The notes under the pieces are model-generated. The model saw nothing but the letters and a program-made list of their open reading frames with translations, was not told the origin of the DNA and ran no database searches. A program made the position numbers and the translations under genes. From positions 1 to 40,968 of the forward strand of contig JBEKVW010000005.1 of assembly GCA_049513695.1 (NCBI GenBank): a stretch of 40,968 bases of DNA, given 5' to 3'. The DNA comes from UBA1162 sp049513695 (GTDB lineage: Bacteria > Chloroflexota > Dehalococcoidia > GIF9 > UBA5629). Below, one piece after another: positions 32,863-39,017 of this stretch (its first letter is position 1; every line of letters starts with the position of its first letter).

Positions 32863-34323
32863 TCAGCGGGACAGTCTCTTAACTATGCAACCGCTGCTGT
32901 CGACAACCGTGATTTCCAGCGGCATCTGGCCGGGCAGGGTGTGCGTGGAACAGGACATACACGGGTCGTAGGGCCTCCATGCCATCTCGATCTGGTTCAG
33001 CAAGGATTCGGGTATGTCCTTGCCGGGTTGGATGAGAGCCTGTGCCGCCTTCTTGACGGACATAAAAATCGCTGCCTGATTGTTGGTGGTGCCCACTATC
33101 AGGTTGCACTTCTTGATGCATCCCTTTTCATCCGCCACATAGTGGTGGGTGAGTGTGCCGCGCGGGGCCTCCACTATGCCCACACCCTCGGTGGGCTTGT
33201 TGGTGGGTATATTCCTTATATTGGGTCCGGAAATTTCTTTATCCTGGCTGAGCTCCAGCAGCCTCTCGGCGGCGTAGAGTAGCTCGATCAGTCGCGCCCA
33301 GTGAGTGGCAAGTGTATGGTGCACTGGCTTGCCACCCAGGGTGGAATACATCTTATCGTATTCCGCCTGCGCCAGTGGTGTGGCCATGCCATCGGCTGCA
33401 TTCAGACGTGAGAGCGGGGTGGCGCGGTAAACGCCGCTGTCCTTCCCGTCTACGAAGCCCTTCCAGCCTACCTTCTTGAGGAAGGGGAACTTGGTGTAGC
33501 TCCAGGGCTCCACGTGCTCGGCAATGTTATCGAGATATTCTCGTGGGGAGTATTTGGCGAACTCTTTGCCGGAGGGGTCGACCACCCTGACCTTGCCGTC
33601 GTAGAAATTGACCTTATTCTTATCGTCCACCAGCCCCATGTAGTACGTCTGGCTGGTGAAAGCGTCGCTGACTATCATGTCCACATAGCCCTTGTTCTTG
33701 AGCACTATATCGCCGAAGACCTTGAGTGATAGCTGGGCAAATGCCACATCCCTTTTGGCAATCTCCTCGATCTGTTTGCGGTCTTCCTCGGAGATGCGTT
33801 TGCTGACGCCGCCGGGGAGGCCGAATACCGGGTGGATCTGCCGGCCGCCCACTGCCTGGATGATCCAGTGGTTTTCCTTGCGTGTGTTAAGAACCTGTCC
33901 CGCCAGGTCCAGGCCAACCTTGGCGATAACGCCCAGTATATTGCGCTGGGCCACGGGGGCGTCGGGTCCCATGACGAAATCGGGCCCGCCCAGGATATAA
34001 AAATGCGTGGTGTGGTCGGTTACATAAAATGCGCTGTATAGCAGCTCGCGTATCTTCTTAGCGGTGCTGGTGGGCTCAATGTGGAACATATCGTCCAGAG
34101 CCTTGGTGGCTGCCATATGGTGGGCTTCGGGGCAGACGCCGCAGATGCGCTGAGTGATCTGGGGCATATCCTCAACCGGGCGGCCTTCGCAGAACTTCTC
34201 GAAGCCGCGCAGCTCGGGAATCTGCGTGTAGACGTTGGCTACGCTGCCATCATCATTGAGGAAGATGGTGATCTTGCCGTGGCCTTCCAGCCTGGTGATG
34301 GGATCGATGGTTATCTTCTTCAT
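32863..34323 (-). CDS. mvhA: [NiFe]-hydrogenase large subunit, group 3c (MvhA/VhuA type)
   Basis: The 486-residue catalytic subunit has RICGVC (C61, C64) and DPCMSCSTH (C455, C458, H461), with DPITRLEGHGKITIFL at the N-terminus and VEAPRGTLTHHY before the end. A 25-residue tail, beginning TLPGQMPLEITV, would be removed by the maturation protease. The neighbouring mvhG and mvhD genes define the methyl-viologen-reducing, heterodisulfide-reductase-linked type, as in vhu genes of Dehalococcoides. The ATG overlaps the mvhG stop in ATGA. It is cytoplasmic. Confidence 0.92.
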   Translation of the reverse strand: MKKITIDPITRLEGHGKITIFLNDDGSVANVYTQIPELRGFEKFCEGRPVEDMPQITQRICGVCPEAHHMAATKALDDMFHIEPTSTAKKIRELLYSAFYVTDHTTHFYILGGPDFVMGPDAPVAQRNILGVIAKVGLDLAGQVLNTRKENHWIIQAVGGRQIHPVFGLPGGVSKRISEEDRKQIEEIAKRDVAFAQLSLKVFGDIVLKNKGYVDMIVSDAFTSQTYYMGLVDDKNKVNFYDGKVRVVDPSGKEFAKYSPREYLDNIAEHVEPWSYTKFPFLKKVGWKGFVDGKDSGVYRATPLSRLNAADGMATPLAQAEYDKMYSTLGGKPVHHTLATHWARLIELLYAAERLLELSQDKEISGPNIRNIPTNKPTEGVGIVEAPRGTLTHHYVADEKGCIKKCNLIVGTTNNQAAIFMSVKKAAQALIQPGKDIPESLLNQIEMAWRPYDPCMSCSTHTLPGQMPLEITVVDSSGCIVKRLSR

Positions 34324-35282
34324 GGCGCAATCCTCGCCCTGTTGATCATTGAATCCGCCAGGCTGTAGCGGTAGCAGGTACCTGCCGGGTCGACGATGCC
34401 GTCCAGTATCTTTTCGATCTCGTCCGGGTCGTTGGCGTCGATGATAGAGGCCAGCGCTGTCAGAAAATGGCTGCCCTGGTCACGCACGCCCTCGACGGGG
34501 CCATAGCAGCCGGTGCAGGGCATATTGGCCTGGGGACAGGGGGCGCCGCAGCCTCCGCGGGTGGCCACTCCGAAGCACAGCAGTCCCTGCTCCAGCAGGC
34601 ATTTATCAGGTTCGGGTATTATCTCGTAAGGCCTGTGGAAGGCTTTGATCTTCTTTTCATGCTTGACGCGGGGGCAATCGTTGCAGACGGCGTTGGCCGG
34701 ATGGACGATGAACGTGCCTTTGGGCGGCAGCTTGCCGCTCAGCAACGCCTCCAGCGCCAGCCAGGTAGTCCTTTCTTCGGGCGGGCAGCCGGGCACGAAG
34801 AAATCCACGTCGACCGTCTGCGCCAGCGTCCTGACCGTCTCCCATAGCACGGGCAGTTCTAGCTCGCCCTCCGGGACTTTGACGGAAGTCTGCGGGATGA
34901 TTTTTCCCTGGTTATCCGAAGAAATAGTATCTATGAAGGCTGTGTCCACCATCATCTTGCGGTTGTAAAAATTGGCCAGGCCCGGTATGCAGCCCTCGGT
35001 GGCGCACGAGCCGTAGGCGATCATGATCTTGGATTTCCGCCGCAGCAGTTTGGCCATATGCTCGTTCTCGGAGTTGCGAATGGCGCCGTTAAAAAGGCAG
35101 GCGTCGATGCTTTTATCGGCCATATTCTCCACGTCGGCGTACTTGGTGTCGATGGCAACTGGCCAGAAGACGATATCTGCGGCTTCCGCCAGCTTGAGAA
35201 TTTTGTCGCCGATGGCGAGGGTGGCGATTTCGCAGCCGCCGCAGGAGGCGGCCCAGTAGAGGGCGACCTGCAGTTTAGGCAA
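34320..35282 (-). CDS. mvhG: [NiFe]-hydrogenase small subunit, group 3c (MvhG type)
   Basis: The 320-residue iron-sulfur subunit has YWAASCGGCEIA, AYGSCATEGCIPGLANF, FFVPGCPPEERTTWLAL and a C-terminal cysteine-rich region (CNDCPRV, LLCFGVATRGGCGAPCP, MPCTGCYGPV) that would hold the remaining clusters. Its start is TTG at 35282, well placed after AGGAGG. It overlaps the mvhD end by 8 bases and mvhA by 4, so the three subunits are translated together. Confidence 0.92.
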   Translation of the reverse strand: MPKLQVALYWAASCGGCEIATLAIGDKILKLAEAADIVFWPVAIDTKYADVENMADKSIDACLFNGAIRNSENEHMAKLLRRKSKIMIAYGSCATEGCIPGLANFYNRKMMVDTAFIDTISSDNQGKIIPQTSVKVPEGELELPVLWETVRTLAQTVDVDFFVPGCPPEERTTWLALEALLSGKLPPKGTFIVHPANAVCNDCPRVKHEKKIKAFHRPYEIIPEPDKCLLEQGLLCFGVATRGGCGAPCPQANMPCTGCYGPVEGVRDQGSHFLTALASIIDANDPDEIEKILDGIVDPAGTCYRYSLADSMINRARIAP

Positions 35283-35700
35283 CTTTGGCCTCCTCTCTGG
35301 CTTTAAAAGGGCCGAGCGCCCTGACTTTCTCGGTCATATCGTTGACAACATGGGTGAAGCGGTCGCCTTCGGAGGCGGATACCCAGTCCAGGCGGAACCT
35401 GTCTTCTTCGACGCCCAACTGCTTGAGCATCCTTTTCAGCAGCATCATACGCCGCAGTGCCTTGTAGTTGCCTTCGGCATAGTGGCAGTCGCCCGGGTGG
35501 CATCCCAGCACCAGCACGCCGTCGGCTCCCAGCTCAAAAGCGCGCAGGATGAAGGCGGGTTCGACGCGGCCGCTGCACATAACGCGGATGGCGCGGACGT
35601 TGGCGGCGCACTTCATTCGGGAGGTGCCTGCCAGATCTGCCCCGCGGTATGAACACCAGTTGCATAGGAACGCGACGATCTTTGGTTCGAAGTCTGTCAT
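35275..35700 (-). CDS. mvhD: Hydrogenase iron-sulfur subunit MvhD
   Basis: The 141-residue protein is a typical MvhD: FLCNWCSYRGADLAGTSR, VMCSGRVEPAFILRAFELGA and VLGCHPGDCHY supply the five cysteines of the [2Fe-2S] subunit that links MvhAG to HdrA in methanogens. Similar D subunits occur fused to HdrA. No hdrA is adjacent here, so its partner must be encoded elsewhere. It is the first gene of mvhDGA and has a good promoter just upstream. Confidence 0.92.
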   Translation of the reverse strand: MTDFEPKIVAFLCNWCSYRGADLAGTSRMKCAANVRAIRVMCSGRVEPAFILRAFELGADGVLVLGCHPGDCHYAEGNYKALRRMMLLKRMLKQLGVEEDRFRLDWVSASEGDRFTHVVNDMTEKVRALGPFKAREEAKVA

Positions 35701-35718
35701 ATCAGTAAAGTAAAGGTA

Positions 35719-35734
35719 TTGACTTAGGCGTCAA
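35719..35734. promoter_or_regulatory. Inverted repeat in the mvhD leader
   Basis: TTGAC (35719-35723) and GTCAA (35730-35734) are perfect arms six bases apart, just downstream of the predicted mvhD start point. It could be a regulator site, but 5-base arms are weak evidence. Confidence 0.3.
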
Positions 35735-35746
35735 CAGGCCTTGTAA

Positions 35747-35775
35747 ATTAAACTACCAACCTGCTGAAATGTCAA
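35747..35775 (-). promoter_or_regulatory. Sigma70-type promoter of mvhDGA
   Basis: On the minus strand a perfect TTGACA (35770-35775) is followed after 17 bases by TTTAAT (35747-35752). The start point would be near 35740, giving a leader of about 40 bases. It lies between the ArsR-like gene and mvhD, so the operon can be transcribed apart from its regulator. Confidence 0.65.
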
Positions 35776-35787
35776 TACTAAATCTTT

Positions 35788-36141
35788 TTACCTGCCGGGT
35801 TGCTTATCAGTAGCCCTGGCTATGGGCCTCTTGAGACGCTCACGGTGCAGCTGGGCGGTCTGGTCAGTCTCAAAAGCCTGCTTGACCATAGTATCAAGGC
35901 CGGGGCAAATCTTTTTAATCTCGCGGTTATCCAGCGAGTAGAATACCAGCGGGCCTTCACGGCGTGCCTTGAGCAGGCCGGCGTCGTTCAGGATGCCCAG
36001 GTTGCGGGAAGCGCGGGTCTGGCTGATGCGCATGGCCTGCTTGATTTCCAGCACGCAGGCCTCCCTTTCCGTTAAGAGATAAAGTATCCTTAACCGTGTT
36101 TCGTCGGCAGTGGCTTTGAAGACTTTAAGTAATTCACGCAT
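35788..36141 (-). CDS. ArsR-family winged-helix transcriptional regulator
   Basis: The 117-residue protein has the ArsR/SmtB helix-turn-helix: FKATADETRLRILYLL, then ACVLEIKQAMRISQTRASRN as recognition region, then LNDAGLLKARREGPLVFYSL as the wing. Metal sensors of the family have ELCVCDL; here the equivalent EACVLEI keeps only one cysteine, so a metal site of that type is unlikely and a redox or other signal is possible. It is the first gene upstream of mvhDGA on the same strand, so control of the hydrogenase operon, of itself, or both is reasonable. A matching palindrome lies just before its start. Confidence 0.85.
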   Translation of the reverse strand: MRELLKVFKATADETRLRILYLLTEREACVLEIKQAMRISQTRASRNLGILNDAGLLKARREGPLVFYSLDNREIKKICPGLDTMVKQAFETDQTAQLHRERLKRPIARATDKQPGR

Positions 36142-36158
36142 TACGATCGCCTTATATT

Positions 36159-36176
36159 TATGCGCACATGAGCATA
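36159..36176. promoter_or_regulatory. Candidate ArsR-family operator
   Basis: TATGCGCACATGAGCATA is an imperfect palindrome matching its own reverse complement at 14 of 18 positions, with TATGC and GCATA at the ends. Its size and shape suit an ArsR-family dimer. It lies 18 bases upstream of the regulator gene, which suggests autoregulation. Confidence 0.5.
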
Positions 36177-36296
36177 AGTATTAAACTTGTGTGATATTTT
36201 ACCGCAGTAATTTTAGCATGTCAAAGGAGATCAGCCAAACGTGGCGCGGGCAATAGCGAAAGAGCAGCAATAAATTAGTTGATGAGACAAAAAAGG

Positions 36297-36536
36297 TCAA
36301 TGGCTTTTATGAGAATTACGTTTGATAACTTCCACAACTATCTCGAATATGCCCGCAATAAGAAAAAGGGCAGGGACACCGCTCATGACGCCATTCAGAA
36401 TATCGGTAGAGGTTGCAAGGCCGGGATGAAGGATCAAATTACCAAATCTGCTGATGTCAATGATATGGGATAGTCCAAGGATCACAAATAATATGGAAGC
36501 TACAATGGTTAGACCGACAGCCCATCTCATATGCAT
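36297..36536 (-). CDS. Small membrane protein, two predicted helices
   Basis: The 79-residue product has hydrophobic stretches at about 5-24 (VGLTIVASILFVILGLSHII) and 48-68, separated by a polar loop, and ends KRNSHKSH. The amphipathic pattern and the good hydrophobic segments make it more likely real than the overlapping plus-strand frame. No ribosome site is clear before the ATG pair at its start. I do not recognise a family. It sits alone between the ArsR-like gene and the repeat and tRNA region. Confidence 0.45.
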   Translation of the reverse strand: MHMRWAVGLTIVASILFVILGLSHIIDISRFGNLILHPGLATSTDILNGVMSGVPALFLIAGIFEIVVEVIKRNSHKSH

Positions 36537-36587
36537 TAATCATAACAGGTAAGGAATATGTCTATCAATATGGATCTAGGAGAACCA

Positions 36588-36750
36588 AAAAATGAAGGGA
36601 GGCATTGAAGACAGAAGCGGGTTACTTTTAGAAAAAAGGATACCGTCTCCCAAAAGTGAAGAAGGATGCAAGTCCACTATAAAAAAGGACACATTCCTCA
36701 TAAAATGAAGGAAGGCGTTGAAGGTGGAGCCTGTTCCCTCTTAGAAAACA
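36588..36750. repeat. Imperfect direct duplication, 113-base period
   Basis: Segments starting near 36588 and 36701 resemble each other. Both contain ATGAAG-G-AGGC-TTGAAG and later CTCTTAGAAAA or CTTTTAGAAAA, with their ATG triplets at 36592 and 36705. No convincing gene is present; the longest frame here is 38 codons. The 306 bases between 36537 and 36842 otherwise hold only the hairpin and promoter listed next. Confidence 0.5.
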
Positions 36751-36756
36751 AAAATT

Positions 36757-36790
36757 CCCTCTCCCACCGGGAGAGGGCAGGGTGAGGGGA
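36757..36790. repeat. REP-like palindromic element
   Basis: CCCTCTCCC (36757-36765) pairs with GGGAGAGGG (36769-36777) around ACC, followed by CAGGGTGAGGGG. This resembles a dispersed extragenic repeat type I know from many bacterial genomes. It lies just upstream of the tRNA promoter and could act as a terminator for anything read from the left. Confidence 0.6.
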
Positions 36791-36800
36791 TAAAAAACTA

Positions 36801-36829
36801 TTGACATAAAACCCCCGAATGGCTAGAAT
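36801..36829 (+). promoter_or_regulatory. Sigma70-type promoter of the tRNA gene
   Basis: A perfect TTGACA (36801-36806) and TAGAAT (36824-36829) are exactly 17 bases apart. Transcription would start near 36836, seven bases before the mature tRNA. Confidence 0.75.
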
Positions 36830-36842
36830 TTTAGCTTGTTGT

Positions 36843-36917
36843 GGCAGCGTAGCTCAGTGGTAGAGCAGGGGACTCATAAGCCCTTGGTCACTAGTTCGAA
36901 TCTAGTCGCTGCCACCA
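36843..36917 (+). tRNA. tRNA-Met (CAT), elongator type
   Basis: The 75-base gene folds as a cloverleaf: acceptor GGCAGCG with CGCTGCC, D-arm GCTC with GAGC, anticodon loop CTCATAA, T-arm ACTAG-TTCGAAT-CTAGT, and encoded CCA. The first pair is G-C, so it is not an initiator; the loop matches elongator tRNA-Met. A tRNA-Ile2 read by TilS also has a CAT anticodon and cannot be wholly excluded. The anticodon stem is imperfect: GGGGA against GCCCT leaves a G-U pair at 27-43 and an A-G mismatch at 31-39. Its 3' 46 bases are part of the duplicated attachment sequence. Confidence 0.92.
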
Positions 36918-36919
36918 AT
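36872..36919. repeat. attL-like direct repeat (within tRNA-Met)
   Basis: These 48 bases, from position 31 of the tRNA through CCA plus two bases, recur exactly at 38127-38174. The first base before and after differs between the copies. A repeat of a tRNA 3' half that restores the gene is the usual footprint of site-specific integration. Confidence 0.85.
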
Positions 36920-38001
36920 TCTTTTAAATCAATTTTGGAATCTTTCAGAGATTTTTCTAGCTTGCTAAGTTCGTCCGGTGCCTCCACAACAATTGTGTCT
37001 ATGGCGTGAGCTATTGTAGTTTCATCCCCTTGGTGTTTTTCAATTAACCTATTTATAACAGTGCCCAGAATGTTTAGCATGTCTGATTGTTCCGGATGTT
37101 CCTCAGCACTATATTTTGGTATATATTTATTCCCCAAATCCTTTTCAATTGCTGATTTCTTTTGGTCAGCGAATAAATCTCGAATAAGCTCGTGATTCTC
37201 AATAATGCTTTTTGTAGCTTTGCGGAGACTATCAATCGTTGAATTATGATATTTTGATAATGACACGTATTTTTCAAGAATTTTATTACTCTCGGTATCT
37301 TTCACTTTTTCAGAAGCTTTTCTTACCTGTGATATGATCGCTTTTTTATGGTCTTCGAATAATTTTATGGGGATACCGAAATCCTGTTCTCTTTCGCCGG
37401 TTAATTTTTTATTCTCGCCAAGAACGATTAGATGAAAGAGTTCTCTAAGATAATCTAAATACACAAGATTGTGATTATCCTTTCTAAGAAACTCGAAAAA
37501 ATCGCGTTTTGTTTCTGTATTTTTAGCCTTTTCCAATATACTTTTATCTATTAGCACTCGAGGCCAAACAGCCTTGTTCGAGCTGCTTTCCAAATGGTAG
37601 GCATTAATAAAAGCAGGTCCAAAAATAACTTCTTCACTATGATAAATATCACCGAATACTACAGCGCCTCGTAAAAATACTTGCTGTTCTTTCCATAATA
37701 GGTATTGGTAAGACATTATCCAAGCAGAAATAAAGTGAAAGTCGTCGTGAGAAACATAAGGGCCACAAATAATGCTTGTATCTGAAAAAGAGCGATATAT
37801 ATATTGATTAGGATCAACTTGTAGTATAGTCGGCCTAGCACTCAATGTTGACACTGCAATCTGCTTAGAAATCCTCAGTATGTTCGCAATCTCACTAACA
37901 AGATTAGGATTTCTGCTGGATTCATCTACCAATTTCTTGAATCCTATGATATCGAGGAATGCAAATATCTTATTAGCGTACTCGATCTGATCCGTTTCCA
38001 T
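36874..38001 (-). CDS. Divergent class III nucleotidyl-cyclase-like protein
   Basis: The 375-residue product begins KIFAFLDIIGFKKLVDES and continues YRSFSDTSIICG, FLRGAVVFGDIY, VIFGPAFINAYHLESS and WPRVLID. This succession resembles the class III adenylyl/guanylyl cyclase fold: the two metal-binding aspartates would be D17 and D74. The transition-state Asn and Arg of classical cyclases are not obviously conserved (AYHL in place of A-A-R-L). The C-terminal half (about 190-360) is polar and helical. The last 14 residues, LVAATRFELVTKGL, and the stop are antisense to tRNA-Met within the att repeat. There is no ribosome site. Similar proteins occur in mobile DNA, and the Pycsar defence cyclases share this fold, but no effector gene is adjacent and activity is unproven. 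Confidence 0.7.
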   Translation of the reverse strand: METDQIEYANKIFAFLDIIGFKKLVDESSRNPNLVSEIANILRISKQIAVSTLSARPTILQVDPNQYIYRSFSDTSIICGPYVSHDDFHFISAWIMSYQYLLWKEQQVFLRGAVVFGDIYHSEEVIFGPAFINAYHLESSSNKAVWPRVLIDKSILEKAKNTETKRDFFEFLRKDNHNLVYLDYLRELFHLIVLGENKKLTGEREQDFGIPIKLFEDHKKAIISQVRKASEKVKDTESNKILEKYVSLSKYHNSTIDSLRKATKSIIENHELIRDLFADQKKSAIEKDLGNKYIPKYSAEEHPEQSDMLNILGTVINRLIEKHQGDETTIAHAIDTIVVEAPDELSKLEKSLKDSKIDLKELVAATRFELVTKGL

Positions 38002-38010
38002 GACGTCATT

Positions 38011-38019
38011 ATTATAACA
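38011..38019 (-). promoter_or_regulatory. Extended -10 box of the cyclase-like gene
   Basis: On the minus strand TGTTATAAT ends only 9 bases before the ATG at 38001. The start point would be about 38004, leaving a leader of a few bases, and no Shine-Dalgarno sequence is present, so the mRNA is probably leaderless. Confidence 0.5.
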
Positions 38020-38090
38020 GTGAGTTCAAACTTCTTGACTATAATCCCGTCATCATATATCGTCGTCAGATCACGATAAGGAGAAGTCCA

Positions 38091-38192
38091 ATGAAATCTG
38101 CAACGATAGTAAAAGCCGGCATTGGTACTCATAAGCCCTTGGTCACTAGTTCGAATCTAGTCGCTGCCACCAATAGTCTCTTGTTTACATAG
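38091..38192 (+). pseudogene. Short frame running into the att repeat
   Basis: A well-placed AAGGAGA (38078-38084) precedes an ATG at 38091. The frame reads MKSATIVKAGIG and then runs through the repeat in sense (THKPLVTSSNLVAAT), stopping at 38190-38192. From residue 13 on it is encoded by tRNA-derived DNA, so it looks like the start of a gene cut off at the recombination point. It may also be a non-functional coincidence. Confidence 0.35.
38127..38174. repeat. attR-like direct repeat (tRNA-Met fragment)
   Basis: This is an exact 48-base copy of 36872-36919 including the CCA end, without a tRNA 5' half upstream. It marks the far border of the island. Confidence 0.85.
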
Positions 38193-38205
38193 CACTACAT
38201 CTTCC

Positions 38206-38517
38206 TCAAGCACCTAGTGGTGTACCTGTTATCAGATAGATAATCGTTGTTACAATCAAGGTCAATATTGGTAAGCATAGGATGGCAGCTATTATTGCTA
38301 ATACTATTAACTTCCATCCATGCAATTTCTTCCTGCGAATTATCCCAATAATGCAAATAGCTAAACCTATAATAAAGATAGTAAAACCTAGTATGTCTAC
38401 ATCCAAGTTTAGATAGTTTAAAAATAAAGGCGTTAGCAGGAAAAGAAGTATCCCAAAGCCCATTACGAAAAAGGATGCTGTCTGCAACTTACCAAATCTG
38501 TCTACTAACCTCTTCAT
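38206..38517 (-). CDS. Small membrane protein, three to four helices
   Basis: The 103-residue product has hydrophobic segments at about 13-34, 42-60 and 69-95 with a basic RRKKLHGWK loop between the last two. The ATG follows AGGAGAA at a good distance. Codon use is AT-rich like the island gene and unlike the hydrogenase region, which suggests foreign origin or a local AT-rich tract. No family is recognised. It lies just outside the right att repeat and is followed, going upstream, by another small membrane gene on the same strand (64-base gap). Confidence 0.65.
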   Translation of the reverse strand: MKRLVDRFGKLQTASFFVMGFGILLFLLTPLFLNYLNLDVDILGFTIFIIGLAICIIGIIRRKKLHGWKLIVLAIIAAILCLPILTLIVTTIIYLITGTPLGA

Positions 38518-38581
38518 CCTAATCTTCTCCTAGTTCTCCTTCTTATCTTTCTTGGATACTGTAGCATTGTAAATTAGGCCA

Positions 38582-38794
38582 TTATCCCTTCAAGGCGAAC
38601 ATACAATAAATTAGGTAGGCCCATCCTAAAATCACAAAAATAAGGCCGTACCATCTCATCCATTTAGCTCTATACTGTTTTTTCTCTTCTGGTGCTGCTA
38701 GATACCAACCCATATAGGTCATAACTGCTCCGATACCAATCACGACTAATGCCATACCTATAAATATCAACCGATAGATTATACTGGTATCCAT
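38582..38794 (-). CDS. Small membrane protein, two helices
   Basis: The 70-residue product has two hydrophobic helices (about 8-29 and 47-67) joined by a polar AAPEEKKQYRAKWMRW segment. GAGGAGG precedes the ATG, a strong ribosome site. It probably forms one unit with the next membrane gene at 38206-38517. I recognise no function. Confidence 0.62.
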   Translation of the reverse strand: MDTSIIYRLIFIGMALVVIGIGAVMTYMGWYLAAPEEKKQYRAKWMRWYGLIFVILGWAYLIYCMFALKG

Positions 38795-38915
38795 TTAAGC
38801 CTCCTCTCTTAGTATATTGTCATTTTATGCCCCAACTGGTATCCACGTACCTATTGACCTTCTCTTAAAAAGGACTATCGTCGCACGCAATCGAACGAAA
38901 AGAAGGAGAAGGTCA

Positions 38916-39017
38916 TTGTCTGATGTAACTATAAAGCAAGCTGTTAATGAATTCCTGTTGGCATGCAAGGTGGAAGGTAAATCCTATAATACTGAATGTT
39001 GTTCTAACCTTATTTGA
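38916..39017 (+). pseudogene. Truncated tyrosine-recombinase N-terminal domain (integrase stub)
   Basis: From a TTG at 38916, seven bases after AAGGAG, the frame reads SDVTIKQAVNEFLLACKVEG then KSYNTECCSNLI before TGA. The pattern T-I-x-x-A-V-x-E-F-L-x-x-C-x-x-E-G-K-S-x-x-T matches the SAM-like core-binding domain at the start of phage-type integrases. The catalytic domain is missing: within a few bases the sequence becomes the 3' end of the next minus-strand gene (stop at 39010). It looks like a deleted integrase, the likely former recombinase of this region. The match is short, so this is not certain. Confidence 0.5.

Larger units (their letters stand above)
36872..38174. mobile_element. 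Small tRNA-bounded island carrying one cyclase-like gene
   Basis: The region between 48-base direct repeats is about 1.25 kb per unit. It is visibly more AT-rich than the flanks and contains one long minus-strand gene. The left repeat forms the 3' half of an intact tRNA-Met; the right repeat is a bare fragment with no tRNA 5' half. No integrase, excisionase or plasmid gene is present between the repeats, so if it moved, it did so with a recombinase supplied in trans or since lost. A truncated integrase-like stub lies 740 bases beyond the right repeat. It may therefore be the remnant of a larger island, or a satellite that borrows an integrase. Confidence 0.65.

Noticed and set aside
28828..34323. 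Selenocysteine (in-frame TGA) in the hydrogenase large subunits
   Set aside because: All four active-site cysteines in both subunits are ordinary cysteine codons and the frames are uninterrupted.
36279..36473. Plus-strand 64-codon frame near the ArsR-like gene
   Set aside because: It overlaps the minus-strand frame with two good membrane helices, and its own product is polar and featureless.
36588..36750. Possible CRISPR or tandem repeat array
   Set aside because: Only two diverged copies 113 bases apart, with no constant repeat and spacer pattern and no cas genes.
36874..36917. The C-terminal LVAATRFELVTKGL as a protein domain
   Set aside because: It is the translation of the antisense strand of the tRNA; such tails are a consequence of the att site, not a domain.
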